DNA from: Martinezella tropici
GTDB lineage: Bacteria > Pseudomonadota > Alphaproteobacteria > Rhizobiales > Rhizobiaceae
Length of the DNA stretch: 64,000 bases
Reading direction: 5' to 3'
Assembly (NCBI GenBank): GCA_000799755.1
Contig: JUHI01000023.1
Location: 1 to 64,000, forward strand
The notes beneath the pieces were generated by a model. It had not been told where the DNA came from. It saw nothing but the letters and a program-made list of their open reading frames with translations, and ran no database searches. The position numbers and the translations under genes are program-made. Positions 50,668 through 59,888 of this stretch are shown piece by piece. Numbering within the stretch: the stretch's first letter is position 1; each line of letters starts with the position of its first letter.

Positions 50668-52806
50668 ATGTTCGATATCCATACCGTAGAAATCGAGTGG
50701 GCAGGCCGCCCGCTGAAGCTGGAAACCGGCAAGATCGCCCGCCAGGCCGATGGCGCCGTCGTCGCCACCTATGGCGAGACCGTAGTGCTTGCGACCGTCG
50801 TTTCCGCCAAGTCGCCGAAGCCGGGCCAGGACTTCTTCCCGCTCACCGTCAACTACCAGGAAAAGACCTATGCCGCCGGCAAGATCCCCGGCGGCTACTT
50901 CAAGCGCGAGGGACGTCCGAGCGAAAACGAAACGCTCGTTTCCCGCCTGATCGACCGCCCGATCCGCCCGCTCTTCCCGGAAGGCTACAAGAACGACACC
51001 CAGGTTGTCGTCACCGTCATCCAGCATGACCTCGAAAACGATCCGGACATCCTGTCCATGGTCGCGACGTCTGCAGCCCTGACGCTCTCCGGCATTCCGT
51101 TCATGGGCCCGATCGGCGGCGCCCGCGTCGGTTACATCAACGGCGAATACGTGCTGAACCCGCATCTCGACGAGATGGACGAGTCGACCCTCGACCTCGT
51201 CGTCGCCGGTACGCAGGACGCCGTTCTGATGGTTGAGTCCGAAGCCAAGGAACTGCCTGAAGACGTCATGCTCGGCGCCGTCATGTTCGGTCATCGCGGC
51301 TTCCAGCCTGTGATCGACGCGATCATCCAGCTCGCCGAAGTCGCCGCCAAGGAACCGCGCGATTTCACGCCGGAGGATTTCTCCGCGCTCGAAACCGAAA
51401 TGCTCGGCCTTGCCGAAGGCGAACTGCGCGAAGCCTACAAAATCACCCAGAAGGCCGATCGCTACGCCGCCGTCGACGCCGTCAAGGCGAAGGTCAAGGC
51501 ACACTTCCTTCCCGAGGAAGGCGAAGCCAAGTACACGGCCGAAGAAGTTGGCGCCATCTTCAAGCACCTTCAGGCCAAGATCGTTCGCTGGAACATTCTC
51601 GACACCTCGAGCCGCATCGACGGCCGCGACCTGTCGACCGTTCGTCCGATCGTCTCGGAAGTCGGCCTGCTGCCGCGCACGCACGGCTCGGCTCTCTTCA
51701 CCCGCGGTGAAACGCAGGCAATCGTCGTCGCCACGCTCGGCACCGGCGAAGACGAGCAGTATGTCGACAGCCTGACGGGCATGTACAAGGAGCGCTTCCT
51801 GCTCCATTACAACTTCCCTCCCTACTCGGTTGGCGAAACCGGCCGCATGGGCTCCCCGGGCCGCCGCGAAATCGGTCACGGCAAGCTCGCATGGCGCGCT
51901 ATCCGCCCGATGCTGCCGTCGGCTGAGCAGTTCCCCTACACGCTGCGCGTCGTCTCCGAGATCACCGAGTCGAACGGCTCGTCCTCGATGGCAACAGTTT
52001 GCGGCACCTCGCTCGCTCTGATGGACGCCGGCGTTCCGCTGGCCAAGCCGGTTGCCGGTATTGCCATGGGTCTGATCCTGGAAGGCGAACGCTTCGCGGT
52101 TCTTTCCGACATTCTCGGCGACGAAGACCACCTCGGCGACATGGACTTCAAGGTCGCCGGCACTGCCGACGGCATCACCTCGCTGCAGATGGACATCAAG
52201 ATCGCCGGCATCACCGAAGAGATCATGAAGGTCGCTCTCAGCCAGGCACAGGGCGGTCGCGCCCACATCCTCGGCGAAATGGCCAAGGCCATCACCGAAA
52301 GCCGCGGCCAGCTCGGCGAATTCGCACCGCGCATCGAAGTCATGAACATTCCGGTCGACAAGATCCGCGAAGTCATCGGCTCCGGCGGCAAGGTCATCCG
52401 CGAAATCGTCGAAAAGACCGGTGCGAAGATCAACATCGAAGACGACGGCACCGTCAAGATCGCCTCGTCTTCCGGCAAGGAAATCGAAGCGGCCCGCAAG
52501 TGGATTCACTCGATCGTCGCCGAGCCGGAAGTCGGCCAGATCTACGAAGGCACTGTTGTCAAGACCGCCGACTTCGGCGCCTTCGTCAACTTCTTCGGCG
52601 CCCGTGACGGCCTCGTTCACATCTCGCAGCTCGCTTCCGAGCGCGTTGCCAAGACGCAGGACGTCGTCAAGGAAGGCGACAAGGTCTGGGTCAAGCTGCT
52701 CGGCTTCGACGAGCGCGGCAAGGTTCGCCTGTCCATGAAGGTCGTCGATCAGGCAACCGGCCAGGAAATCGCCGCCGACAAGAAGAAGGACGACGCGGCC
52801 GAATAA
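50668..52806 (+). CDS. pnp: Polyribonucleotide nucleotidyltransferase (PNPase)
   Basis: PNPase degrades RNA from the 3' end with phosphate and can add tails. The 712-residue protein has two RNase PH-like domains (about 1-140 and 310-540, the second with GRRDIGHG-like GRREIGHGKLAWRAI and TNGSSSMATVCG-type SNGSSSMATVCG), a KH domain with IGSGGKVIREI (about 555-615), and an S1 domain (about 620-690). It is complete. It is the last gene of the rpsO-pnp unit and is closed by a strong terminator. Confidence 0.98.
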   Translation: MFDIHTVEIEWAGRPLKLETGKIARQADGAVVATYGETVVLATVVSAKSPKPGQDFFPLTVNYQEKTYAAGKIPGGYFKREGRPSENETLVSRLIDRPIRPLFPEGYKNDTQVVVTVIQHDLENDPDILSMVATSAALTLSGIPFMGPIGGARVGYINGEYVLNPHLDEMDESTLDLVVAGTQDAVLMVESEAKELPEDVMLGAVMFGHRGFQPVIDAIIQLAEVAAKEPRDFTPEDFSALETEMLGLAEGELREAYKITQKADRYAAVDAVKAKVKAHFLPEEGEAKYTAEEVGAIFKHLQAKIVRWNILDTSSRIDGRDLSTVRPIVSEVGLLPRTHGSALFTRGETQAIVVATLGTGEDEQYVDSLTGMYKERFLLHYNFPPYSVGETGRMGSPGRREIGHGKLAWRAIRPMLPSAEQFPYTLRVVSEITESNGSSSMATVCGTSLALMDAGVPLAKPVAGIAMGLILEGERFAVLSDILGDEDHLGDMDFKVAGTADGITSLQMDIKIAGITEEIMKVALSQAQGGRAHILGEMAKAITESRGQLGEFAPRIEVMNIPVDKIREVIGSGGKVIREIVEKTGAKINIEDDGTVKIASSSGKEIEAARKWIHSIVAEPEVGQIYEGTVVKTADFGAFVNFFGARDGLVHISQLASERVAKTQDVVKEGDKVWVKLLGFDERGKVRLSMKVVDQATGQEIAADKKKDDAAE

Positions 52807-52829
52807 GCCCGCGCCTTCATCGACGTTCC

Positions 52830-52860
52830 GGGGCGCGGGATTTTTTCCGCGCCCCTTTTT
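52830..52860 (+). terminator. Intrinsic terminator of pnp
   Basis: GGGGCGCGG pairs with CCGCGCCCC around a T-rich loop and is followed by TTTTT. Confidence 0.9.
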
Positions 52861-52910
52861 GTATTGAATGCCGCCGGCTTGGCCCGCTTTCGTTGAAACC
52901 GTGTTCCCGG

Positions 52911-53055
52911 CCCCTCACCCTAGCCCTCTCCCCGCACATGCGGGGAGAGGGGATCATGACCGTGCTCGATCACTATCCTCCCCATCCGGAGGCATGTCGT
53001 CTTGCTCTGTCGTCCCCTCTCCCCGTTTCAACGGGGAGAGGGTTAGGGTGAGGGG
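52911..53055. repeat. Pair of inverted palindromic repeats, family 4
   Basis: Copy one (52911-52953) has CCCCTCACCCTAGCCCTCTC then CCCCG-cacatg-CGGGG; copy two (53013-53055) is the reverse complement, CCCCG-tttcaa-CGGGG then GAGAGGGTTAGGGTGAGGGG. Each can form a hairpin, and the two can pair with each other over about 40 bases. This CCTCACCC...CTCTCCCCG motif is common in Rhizobiales intergenic DNA. It fills most of the gap between pnp and the methyltransferase gene. Confidence 0.85.
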
Positions 53056-53122
53056 CAAGCATGCTCAAGTAAGCGGCGCATATCCGACAGACGAAACCCA
53101 TTCCCGAGACGAGACCACGCCC

Positions 53123-54139
53123 ATGAGCCGCGATGCCCTGAAGACCCTGTTTCACCCCTTTGCCTCCGGCACTGTCGACGCGCCCGGCGAGGGTCAGCGC
53201 ATCCTGTTTCTCGGCGCCGAAGCGGGTTTCTCGCTGCCGGGGGGCTTTGCCGCCGAGTTGTCCGCCGTTCAGGGCTTCCGCCCCTTCTATCGCCAGCTGC
53301 AGGCGCAGCGCATCAATGTGACGCCGGAGATCGAAGGCGACGGCTATGATGGCGCGCTGGTGCTTTGCGGCAAACACAAGGGCGAGAATGAAGATCATAT
53401 CGCCGAAGCGCTTGCTCGCGTTAGGGAAGGCGGCCTCATCGTCGTTGCCGGCGGCAAGGAAGACGGCATCCAGCCATTGCGCAAGCGCATCGAGGCCTTC
53501 GGTCTCGCAATCGAGCACATGCCGAAATATCACGGCGTTGCCTTCTGGTTTGCACGCCCTGCCGACATCAAGGCGGCGACGGCACAGCTTGCGAAGCCGG
53601 CAACACGTGTCGAGGGCCGCTTCACCACGGCGCCAGGCATGTTCTCCCATGACCGGATCGATGCCGGCTCGGAACTGCTCGCCTCGCGTCTGCCGACCGA
53701 CTTTGCCGGCGACGCCGCCGATTTCGGTGCCGGCTGGGGCTACCTCTCCGTCGAGCTCGCGACGAAATCACCGAGGATCGAGCGTATCGACCTCTACGAG
53801 GCCCACTACGGCGCTCTGGAGGCCGCGCGCGCCAATCTGCTGGCAAACTGCCCGAAGGTCGCCCAGCGCTTCTTCTGGCACGATCTCACGAGCGAGCCGG
53901 TCAAGGACAAGTACGACCTTATCATCATGAACCCGCCCTTCCATGAGGGCCATGCCGCCGAGCCCTCGCTCGGCCAGGCGATGATCAAGACCGCCGCGTC
54001 GGCCCTGCGCGGCAGCGGACGGCTCATGCTGGTCGCCAATCGCGGCCTGCCCTACGAGCCGGTTCTGGCGGAAAACTTCAAGGAGTTCGGCGAAACCTGC
54101 CGCAATGCCCGCTTCAAGGTTCTCTGGGCAAAGAAGTAA
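53123..54139 (+). CDS. RsmC-like 16S rRNA guanine-N2 methyltransferase
   Basis: The 338-residue protein has two tandem methyltransferase-like halves, as RsmC does. The active C-terminal half has FGAGWGYLSVELATKSP (motif I), YEAHYGALEAARANL, and the catalytic NPPFHEG motif. RsmC methylates G1207 of 16S rRNA; the closely related RlmG targets 23S rRNA, so the exact site is inferred. The ATG at 53123 is the last good start; the open frame upstream consists of the inverted repeat. It ends at a terminator shared with the converging acyltransferase gene. Confidence 0.88.
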   Translation: MSRDALKTLFHPFASGTVDAPGEGQRILFLGAEAGFSLPGGFAAELSAVQGFRPFYRQLQAQRINVTPEIEGDGYDGALVLCGKHKGENEDHIAEALARVREGGLIVVAGGKEDGIQPLRKRIEAFGLAIEHMPKYHGVAFWFARPADIKAATAQLAKPATRVEGRFTTAPGMFSHDRIDAGSELLASRLPTDFAGDAADFGAGWGYLSVELATKSPRIERIDLYEAHYGALEAARANLLANCPKVAQRFFWHDLTSEPVKDKYDLIIMNPPFHEGHAAEPSLGQAMIKTAASALRGSGRLMLVANRGLPYEPVLAENFKEFGETCRNARFKVLWAKK

Positions 54140-54145
54140 GCGACG

Positions 54146-54167
54146 AAGGCGGCCGATCGGCCGCCTT
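54146..54167. terminator. Symmetric terminator between methyltransferase and acyltransferase genes
   Basis: AAGGCGGCC and GGCCGCCTT form a 9-bp stem with a GATC loop. TTCCTTT follows on the plus side; on the minus side the T run is weak. Confidence 0.7.
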
Positions 54168-54178
54168 TCCTTTATGGA

Positions 54179-55405
54179 TCAGGTCTCTTCGGCGCGACGC
54201 TTCCGGGGCACAAGGTAATCCCGCAGGATCAGAAAGTTTCTTTCAACGAGAAACCAGAGCGTCGCGGCAGCAAGGAAGCAGGTGGCGAGATAGATGATGA
54301 AGCCCGACAGCCCCTGAAGATTGTCCCGCCCGAACACCATCTGATCGATATGATAGATGCCCTTATGGGTCAGATAGAGGCTGTAGGACAGCGTTGCGAT
54401 ACCTGATATGGCCGGCAGGTGCCAGCGCCCGATCTTGCGCTGCAAGTCCAGTAATGCGCCAAGGATGAGCGCTGTGCCCGCCGAGAGCAGCGGAAAGCCG
54501 ACGACCGCGCCTAGCAGAGGCTGAAATACCAGCGGCAGACTGGTTTCGGCAAACGGGCCACGAACGGAAAAGATTACGAGCGCCGCCGTCACTGCCACGC
54601 CGCCGATGCCGAGCGCGATGTAAGGCGGCATATACCGTGCCCACAACAGCGGCTTAAACAGCCTGATCGCAGCGAGAACGACACCGAAGGTCAGCCCATC
54701 GAGCCGATTGTAGGTCGGGTAATAGATATCCCTGAGATAGACGGCGAGCGCCTCCCTGTAAGCCTGTATTTCAACCAGCGGGCCGACTTGGCTCTGCCAT
54801 AGCGCTAGCCTCAAGCCCATGCCGGCAATAACGATGGTCGCAACGAGAAGGGCGACGGAGACCATCGTCGCGCGGCGCTTCAACAAGACGACGAGAAGCG
54901 GCAGGAGAAGATAGAAATGCTCCTCGACGCTCAGCGACCAGGCCTCGGTGAACGCGCCGCCGAGGCGCGGATCGAGCCCGAAATTGACCGTGAAAGTCAG
55001 GAAACGCCAGAAGGATTGCATCGTCGGCGCATCTCGGAGAGACGGGACGAGCGTGTAGACTGCGAGCACAAGCAGGAAGGCCGGCAATATGCGGAACGCG
55101 CGGCGCATATAGAAGGTCTTGAAATCGATGGCATTGCGGCGCGCGGCCTCTGCCATCAGCTGGTTTCCGATGAGATAGCCACTCAGCACGAAGAAGATGT
55201 CGACGCCGATCCAGCCATAGGGCTGGATGCCGGCAAGCGGCAGCGGCGTTGCCTCTGCGGGCAGATGCACAAGCATGACCAGCAGGATGGCGACCGCCCG
55301 CAATAGATCCGGCCCCAATGCCCTCGAGGTGGCAGCGGTTTCTAGCGACGTCGTCTCGTCCAACGGATCGAGCGGCTTGGAATTGGCAACAGTTATGGTG
55401 TTCAC
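54179..55405 (-). CDS. Acyltransferase-3 family membrane protein (OafA/YrhL-like)
   Basis: The 408-residue protein has about ten transmembrane helices. It shows the acyltransferase-3 motifs LLRAVAILLVMLVHL (His in helix 1, usual catalytic), GWIGVDIFFVLSGYLIG, FYMRRAFRILPAF, and WSLSVEEHFYLLLPLL. Such proteins O-acetylate surface polysaccharides, LPS O-antigen or Nod-factor-like sugars; the substrate here is not known. No SGNH domain is attached. It is a single gene read towards the methyltransferase; its promoter lies in the gap before the DUF1287 gene. Confidence 0.92.
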   Translation of the reverse strand: MNTITVANSKPLDPLDETTSLETAATSRALGPDLLRAVAILLVMLVHLPAEATPLPLAGIQPYGWIGVDIFFVLSGYLIGNQLMAEAARRNAIDFKTFYMRRAFRILPAFLLVLAVYTLVPSLRDAPTMQSFWRFLTFTVNFGLDPRLGGAFTEAWSLSVEEHFYLLLPLLVVLLKRRATMVSVALLVATIVIAGMGLRLALWQSQVGPLVEIQAYREALAVYLRDIYYPTYNRLDGLTFGVVLAAIRLFKPLLWARYMPPYIALGIGGVAVTAALVIFSVRGPFAETSLPLVFQPLLGAVVGFPLLSAGTALILGALLDLQRKIGRWHLPAISGIATLSYSLYLTHKGIYHIDQMVFGRDNLQGLSGFIIYLATCFLAAATLWFLVERNFLILRDYLVPRKRRAEET

Positions 55406-55680
55406 GGCTGGGGTTCCCGTAAATGGTCAATGAACGCCGATGGACATGCAGGAAATACTGTTGATTGCCTGCCTTGTATCGGAATTCCGGCCAGCCGTAA
55501 CGGGCCATCCCCGGCAAGATAGAATTAACCTAAAATTTTCGTAAAATCTTATCGAATGGATATTAACGGGCCGATTCGAGGCTCCACCCATGCGCGAAAC
55601 CATCCATAGATTCGCCTCTATTCGAAGAGAGGTTCCTCTTTCGAATGGCCAAAGGTTTTCGCAAGAGGGGGAAGCCGACG

Positions 55681-56307
55681 ATGGATGTTACGCGCCGCAT
55701 GGTGCTGCAAGGCGGCCTGCTGACCCTTGCCTCAACATTGCCGGCCGTGAGCGGAGCAGTCTCAGTTGCTCCGACCTGGCCGTCATCTCTGGTGGAAGCA
55801 GCAAGAGCGCAGATCGGCGTGACCACGCGCTATGACCCCACCTATGTCAAACTGGCCTATCCGGGCGGCGATGTGGCCCCAGATCGCGGCGTTTGCACCG
55901 ACGTCGTCATCCGTGCCTATCGCCGCGCCTTCGGGCTCGATCTGCAAAAGCTGCTGCACGAAGACATGAAGGCCAATTTCTCCGCCTACCCCAAGGCATG
56001 GGGCATGAAGGCGCCTGATCCCAATATCGATCACCGCCGCGTGCCTAATCTTGCCGTCTATTTTGTCAGGCGGAAGGCCGCATTGCCATTGCAAGACGAT
56101 TTCGCGGCCTATCGCCCCGGCGACCTCGTCACACAGATGCTTCCCGGCAATCTCACCCACATCGTCATCGTCTCATCAAAAACATCGACTGAAGTGCCGG
56201 GACGTCCGCTGGTCATCCAGAACATCGGCGCCGGGGCAAGCGAGGACGATACGCTGTTTGCCTATCAGCGGACGGGGCATTATCGATTCGCGCCCTCAGC
56301 GGCCTGA
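55681..56307 (+). CDS. DUF1287 exported protein
   Basis: The 208-residue protein has a possible Tat-type signal (TRRMVLQGGLLTLASTLPA) and a DUF1287 domain: QIGVTTRYDPTYVKL, GVCTDVVIRAYRRAFGLDLQKLLHEDM, NIDHRRVPNL, and GDLVTQMLPGNLTHIVIVSS. The Cys, His and Asp positions are like those of NlpC/CHAP hydrolases, so a cell-wall or amide hydrolase is likely but unproven. The ATG at 55681 follows GAGGGGGAAG; an in-frame ATG at 55645 would add 12 residues. The gap 55406-55680 before it is divergent promoter DNA with AT-rich stretches. Confidence 0.88.
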   Translation: MDVTRRMVLQGGLLTLASTLPAVSGAVSVAPTWPSSLVEAARAQIGVTTRYDPTYVKLAYPGGDVAPDRGVCTDVVIRAYRRAFGLDLQKLLHEDMKANFSAYPKAWGMKAPDPNIDHRRVPNLAVYFVRRKAALPLQDDFAAYRPGDLVTQMLPGNLTHIVIVSSKTSTEVPGRPLVIQNIGAGASEDDTLFAYQRTGHYRFAPSAA

Positions 56308-56335
56308 CCCGAGCGCGTCAAGGGCGAGCGAACAC

Positions 56336-56911
56336 CTATCGCGATCTGGCGGTTCTCTCGGACCACTCCTGGCGCAGAACCGCATAAACATATTCGTCCC
56401 CCCAAACACCGTTGAAACGGTCATTCTGGACGAGATGCGCCTCACGCCGCAGGCCGAGCCGTTCGACGACGCCGACGGAACCGGCATTCTTCGCGTCGAG
56501 CCGCGCAAAGATCCGATGAAAACCGAATTTTTCGAAGCCAAGGCTGATGACGGCTTCGACTGCTTCGGTGGCGTAACCCTTGCCGGCATAGGCCGGATTG
56601 AAGATATAGCCAACCTCGGCCTGCAGAGCGGCCTTGTTGGTGAGCTTCAAGCTTACCTGACCGAGCAGGGCGTCATCCTCACGTCGGACAACGGCGCAGC
56701 GGAGAATATCGCCATCATCAGACAAACGCGTGTTGAAACTCGCGTCGAAACGCTCCCGGAGCTCCTCTTCCGATGGAGGGTCGCTGTAAAGATAGCGATA
56801 GATCTCCGGCAAGGAGCGATAGGCACGGTAGGCTTCGAAATCCTGCGGGACAAATCCCCGAAGGATAAGACGGTCGGTCGATGCAAAGGGTTCTGCGTCA
56901 CTGGACGTCAT
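56336..56911 (-). CDS. GNAT-family acetyltransferase (RimJ/RimL type)
   Basis: The 191-residue protein has the RimJ-like GNAT pattern: STDRLILRGFVPQDFEAYRAYRS, VGYIFNPAYAGKGYATEAVEAVISLGFEKFGFHRIFARLDAKNAGSVGVVERLGLRREAHLVQNDRFNGVWGDEYVYAVL-type order. The AGKGYATEA loop binds acetyl-CoA. Substrates may be protein N-termini or small molecules. It is read leftwards and ends near the DUF1287 gene, 28 bases apart; fabI lies 76 bases upstream. Confidence 0.9.
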   Translation of the reverse strand: MTSSDAEPFASTDRLILRGFVPQDFEAYRAYRSLPEIYRYLYSDPPSEEELRERFDASFNTRLSDDGDILRCAVVRREDDALLGQVSLKLTNKAALQAEVGYIFNPAYAGKGYATEAVEAVISLGFEKFGFHRIFARLDAKNAGSVGVVERLGLRREAHLVQNDRFNGVWGDEYVYAVLRQEWSERTARSR

Positions 56912-56987
56912 CGGGAATCCTTTGGAGGATATCCGGAAATTCGATCCTCCCGGTCAAAGACCGGAAGGATAATTCAAATCGCAGCGC

Positions 56988-57794
56988 TTATTCCGCATCC
57001 GCGCTCGACAGTGTTTCCAGCGTCGGCATCGAGGTGATGTTGTAGCCGGCATCGACGAAGTGGATTTCGCCGGTCACGCCTGCCGAAAGATCCGACAGGA
57101 GGTAGAGCGACGACGAGCCGACCTGGTCGATCGTGACGGACTTGCGCAGCGGCGCGTTGCGCTGGTTCCACGACAGGATGGCGCGGGCGTCGGAAATGCC
57201 GGCGCCGGCCAGCGTGCGGATCGGGCCGGCGGAGACGGCGTTGACGCGAATGCCGCGCGGGCCGTAATCGGCGGCGAGATAGCGAACGGACGCCTCGAGC
57301 GCGGCCTTGGCGACGCCCATGACGTTGTAGTTCGGGATCACGCGCGTCGAGCCGTTATAGGTCAGCGTCAGCATGCTGCCGCCTTCGGTCATCAGGTCGG
57401 CGGCGCGCTTGGCAATCTCGGTGAAGGAGAAGCAGGATATCACCATGGTGCGGGTGAAATTCTCCCGCGTGGTGTTGGCATAGAGCCCCTTCAGCTCGTT
57501 CTTGTCGGAAAAGCCGATGGCGTGGACGATGAAGTCCAGCTTGCCCCAGCGCTCCTTGATGGCGTCGAAGACGGAATCGACCGAAGCCAGATCCTCGACG
57601 TCGCAAGGCAGCAGGAAATCCGAACCGACTTCGGCTGCGAGCGGCTTGACGCGCTTGCCGAGTGCTTCGCCCTGAAATGTAAAAGCCAGTTCGGCGCCTT
57701 CGGCCGCGAGCGCCTTTGAAATGCCCCAGGCAATCGAGTGATTGTTTGCGACGCCCATGATGAGGCCGCGCTTACCCTGCATGATTCCGGTCAT
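56988..57794 (-). CDS. fabI: Enoyl-[acyl-carrier-protein] reductase
   Basis: FabI catalyses the last reduction in each round of fatty acid synthesis. The 268-residue protein has GKRGLIMGVANNHSIAWGI with the NADH site, LPCDVEDLASVDS, HAIGFSDKNELKG, and the catalytic Tyr156-x6-Lys163 pair in NYNVMGVAK. I chose the ATG at 57794 because it starts the conserved region; upstream frame overlaps fabB. It is the last gene of the fabA-fabB-fabI operon, 4 bases after fabB. Triclosan and related drugs target such enzymes. Confidence 0.96.
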   Translation of the reverse strand: MTGIMQGKRGLIMGVANNHSIAWGISKALAAEGAELAFTFQGEALGKRVKPLAAEVGSDFLLPCDVEDLASVDSVFDAIKERWGKLDFIVHAIGFSDKNELKGLYANTTRENFTRTMVISCFSFTEIAKRAADLMTEGGSMLTLTYNGSTRVIPNYNVMGVAKAALEASVRYLAADYGPRGIRVNAVSAGPIRTLAGAGISDARAILSWNQRNAPLRKSVTIDQVGSSSLYLLSDLSAGVTGEIHFVDAGYNITSMPTLETLSSADAE

Positions 57795-57798
57795 TGCC

Positions 57799-59022
57799 TT
57801 ATCCGTTGTAGCGCTGGAATACGAGCGTGGCGTTGGTGCCGCCGAAGCCGAAAGAATTCGAAAGAGCGATGTCGATCTTGGCATCGTCGATGCGCTTGCG
57901 CACGATCGGCACGCCTTCGAATTCCGGATCGAGTTCGGTGATATGAGCGCTTTCCCCGATGAAACGCTCCTGCATCATCAGGATCGAATAGATCGATTCC
58001 TGAACGCCTGCTGCGCCGAGCGAATGGCCCGTCAGCGACTTGGTCGACTGGATCGGCGGGATCTTGTCGCCAAAGACTTCGCGGATCGCGCCGATTTCCT
58101 TGCTGTCGCCCACCGGCGTCGAGGTGCCGTGGGTATTGATGTAGTCGATATCGCCCTTCACGGTGGCGAGCGCCTGGCGCATGCAGCGCGCGGCACCCTC
58201 GCCCGACGGCGCGACCATGTCATAACCGTCCGAGGTGGCGCCGTAGCCGACGATTTCGGCATAGATCTTGGCGCCGCGTGCCTTGGCATGCTCAAGCTCT
58301 TCCAGAACCAGCACGCCGGCACCGCCGGCGATGACGAAACCGTCACGCTTGGCGTCATAGGCACGTGAAGCGGTTTCCGGATGATTCTCGTTGAAATCGG
58401 AGGACATGGCGCCCATGGCGTCGAAGAGGTTCGACATGGTCCAGTCGAGGTCCTCGTGGCCGCCGGCGAACATCACATCCTGCTTGCCCCACTGGATCAT
58501 TTCGGCGGCATTGCCGATGCAGTGCGCCGAGGTCGAGCAGGCGGACGAGATGGAGTAGTTGACGCCGTGGATCTTGAACCAGGTAGCCAACGTTGCCGAG
58601 GCGGTCGACGACATCGACTTCGGCACGGCAAACGGGCCGATGCGCTTCGGGCTGTTGTTCTTGCGGGTGATGTCGGCCGCCTCGATCAGCGTGCGGGTCG
58701 ACGGGCCGCCGGAACCCATGATGATGCCGGTGCGCTCGTTGGTGATGTCACCTTCCTCAAGCCCGCTATCGGCGATCGCCTGCTTCATGGCCACATGGTT
58801 CCAGGCGCCGCCCTGCGACAGGAAGCGCATGGCGCGGCGATCCACCAGTTCGGTCGTGTCGATGTTCGGCGCGCCCCAAACCTGGCACTTGAAGCCGTGC
58901 TCGGCGAAATCGGGGGAGAAGGAAATGCCGGATTTGGCGTCGCGCAGCGAGGCGGTCACTTCTTGAGCGTTGTTTCCAATCGAAGAGACAATACCCAGAC
59001 CCGTAACTACTACCCGTCTCAT
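57799..59022 (-). CDS. fabB: Beta-ketoacyl-[acyl-carrier-protein] synthase I
   Basis: FabB elongates acyl chains and is needed with FabA for unsaturated fatty acids. The 407-residue protein has VVVTGLGIVSSIGNN, active Cys162 in SSACSTSAH, NTHGTSTPVGD and GHSLGAAG with the two catalytic His residues, and the closing NSFGFGGTNATLVF. The ATG at 59022 is fixed by the family N-terminus; an open frame extends 125 codons upstream, but only as a shadow across fabA. It lies between fabA and fabI. Confidence 0.97.
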   Translation of the reverse strand: MRRVVVTGLGIVSSIGNNAQEVTASLRDAKSGISFSPDFAEHGFKCQVWGAPNIDTTELVDRRAMRFLSQGGAWNHVAMKQAIADSGLEEGDITNERTGIIMGSGGPSTRTLIEAADITRKNNSPKRIGPFAVPKSMSSTASATLATWFKIHGVNYSISSACSTSAHCIGNAAEMIQWGKQDVMFAGGHEDLDWTMSNLFDAMGAMSSDFNENHPETASRAYDAKRDGFVIAGGAGVLVLEELEHAKARGAKIYAEIVGYGATSDGYDMVAPSGEGAARCMRQALATVKGDIDYINTHGTSTPVGDSKEIGAIREVFGDKIPPIQSTKSLTGHSLGAAGVQESIYSILMMQERFIGESAHITELDPEFEGVPIVRKRIDDAKIDIALSNSFGFGGTNATLVFQRYNG

Positions 59023-59075
59023 GTCGATGACCTTTTCTAAAACATCTGTCTTTGTGGAGGCGGCGGCGCCGCGGT

Positions 59076-59591
59076 TCAGGCGACCTTGTCTTTCGACAGG
59101 CCCACACGCAGGTCCGTCGCCTGATAGATGGTTTCGCCATCGGCCTTCAGCCAGCCATCGGCGGTGCCGAGGACGAGACGGCCGCGCATGACGCGCTTGA
59201 AGTCGATGCCATATTCGAGAAGCTTCGTATCCGGGCGAACCATGCCCTTGAACTTCACTTCGCCCGTGGAAAGCGCCATGCCGCGACCGGGCTCGCCGAG
59301 CCAGCCGAGGAAGAAGCCGGTCAACTGCCACATGCCGTCGAGGCCGAGGCAGCCCGGCATGATCGGATTGCCGGCAAAATGGCACGGGAAATACCAATCG
59401 TCGGGACGCACGTCATATTCGGCGCGGATGAAGCCCTTGTCGAAGGCACCGCCGGTCTCGGAAATTTCAGTAATGCGGTGGACCATCAGCATCGGCGGCA
59501 AGGGAAGCTGTGCATTGCCCGGGCCGAACAGCTCGCCGCGGCCGCAGGACAGAATTTCCTCGTAATTGAAGCTGGATTGTCTCGTCGTCAT
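59076..59591 (-). CDS. fabA: 3-hydroxydecanoyl-[acyl-carrier-protein] dehydratase/isomerase
   Basis: FabA dehydrates 3-hydroxyacyl-ACP and isomerises the C10 intermediate, the branch point to unsaturated fatty acids. The 171-residue protein has a complete hot-dog fold with catalytic His71 in CHFAGNPIMPGC and Asp85 in GLDGMWQL, matching E. coli His70 and Asp84. It heads the operon fabA-fabB-fabI. The divergent irr gene starts 297 bases away; the gap has a CAAAAGCC/GGCTTTTG hairpin (59765-59790) and AT-rich promoter DNA but no gene. Confidence 0.98.
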   Translation of the reverse strand: MTTRQSSFNYEEILSCGRGELFGPGNAQLPLPPMLMVHRITEISETGGAFDKGFIRAEYDVRPDDWYFPCHFAGNPIMPGCLGLDGMWQLTGFFLGWLGEPGRGMALSTGEVKFKGMVRPDTKLLEYGIDFKRVMRGRLVLGTADGWLKADGETIYQATDLRVGLSKDKVA

Positions 59592-59888
59592 AAAAATTCC
59601 GTTTCCCCCGCATGAATGCCGATGGATGTGAAGCTTTAGTGCAAGATCGACAGAAAATGAAGCGCAACCATCACACTCTCATTCGCCTATCCGATCGAAC
59701 GCACTAGCCCTTATGTGGTGGTCGCATACAGGAACGCCAGAGCCGCTACCAGTGCCAAATGCGGCAAAAGCCCGATTTTTCCGGCTTTTGAGCACCTTCC
59801 CACCCCATTGAAACTATTGAAAGCAATCAAGGCAAAAGTTATATGGCTTAGTAAAGAATTATAGAGATCAGGAATCCGGAGTCCCTGA

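Noticed and set aside
50587..52620. 677-codon minus-strand frame
   Set aside because: Antisense shadow of pnp, with no recognisable domain or ribosome-binding site.
59023..59397. 125-codon upstream extension of fabB
   Set aside because: It overlaps fabA in another frame and has Arg/His-rich composition. The family N-terminus starts at 59022.
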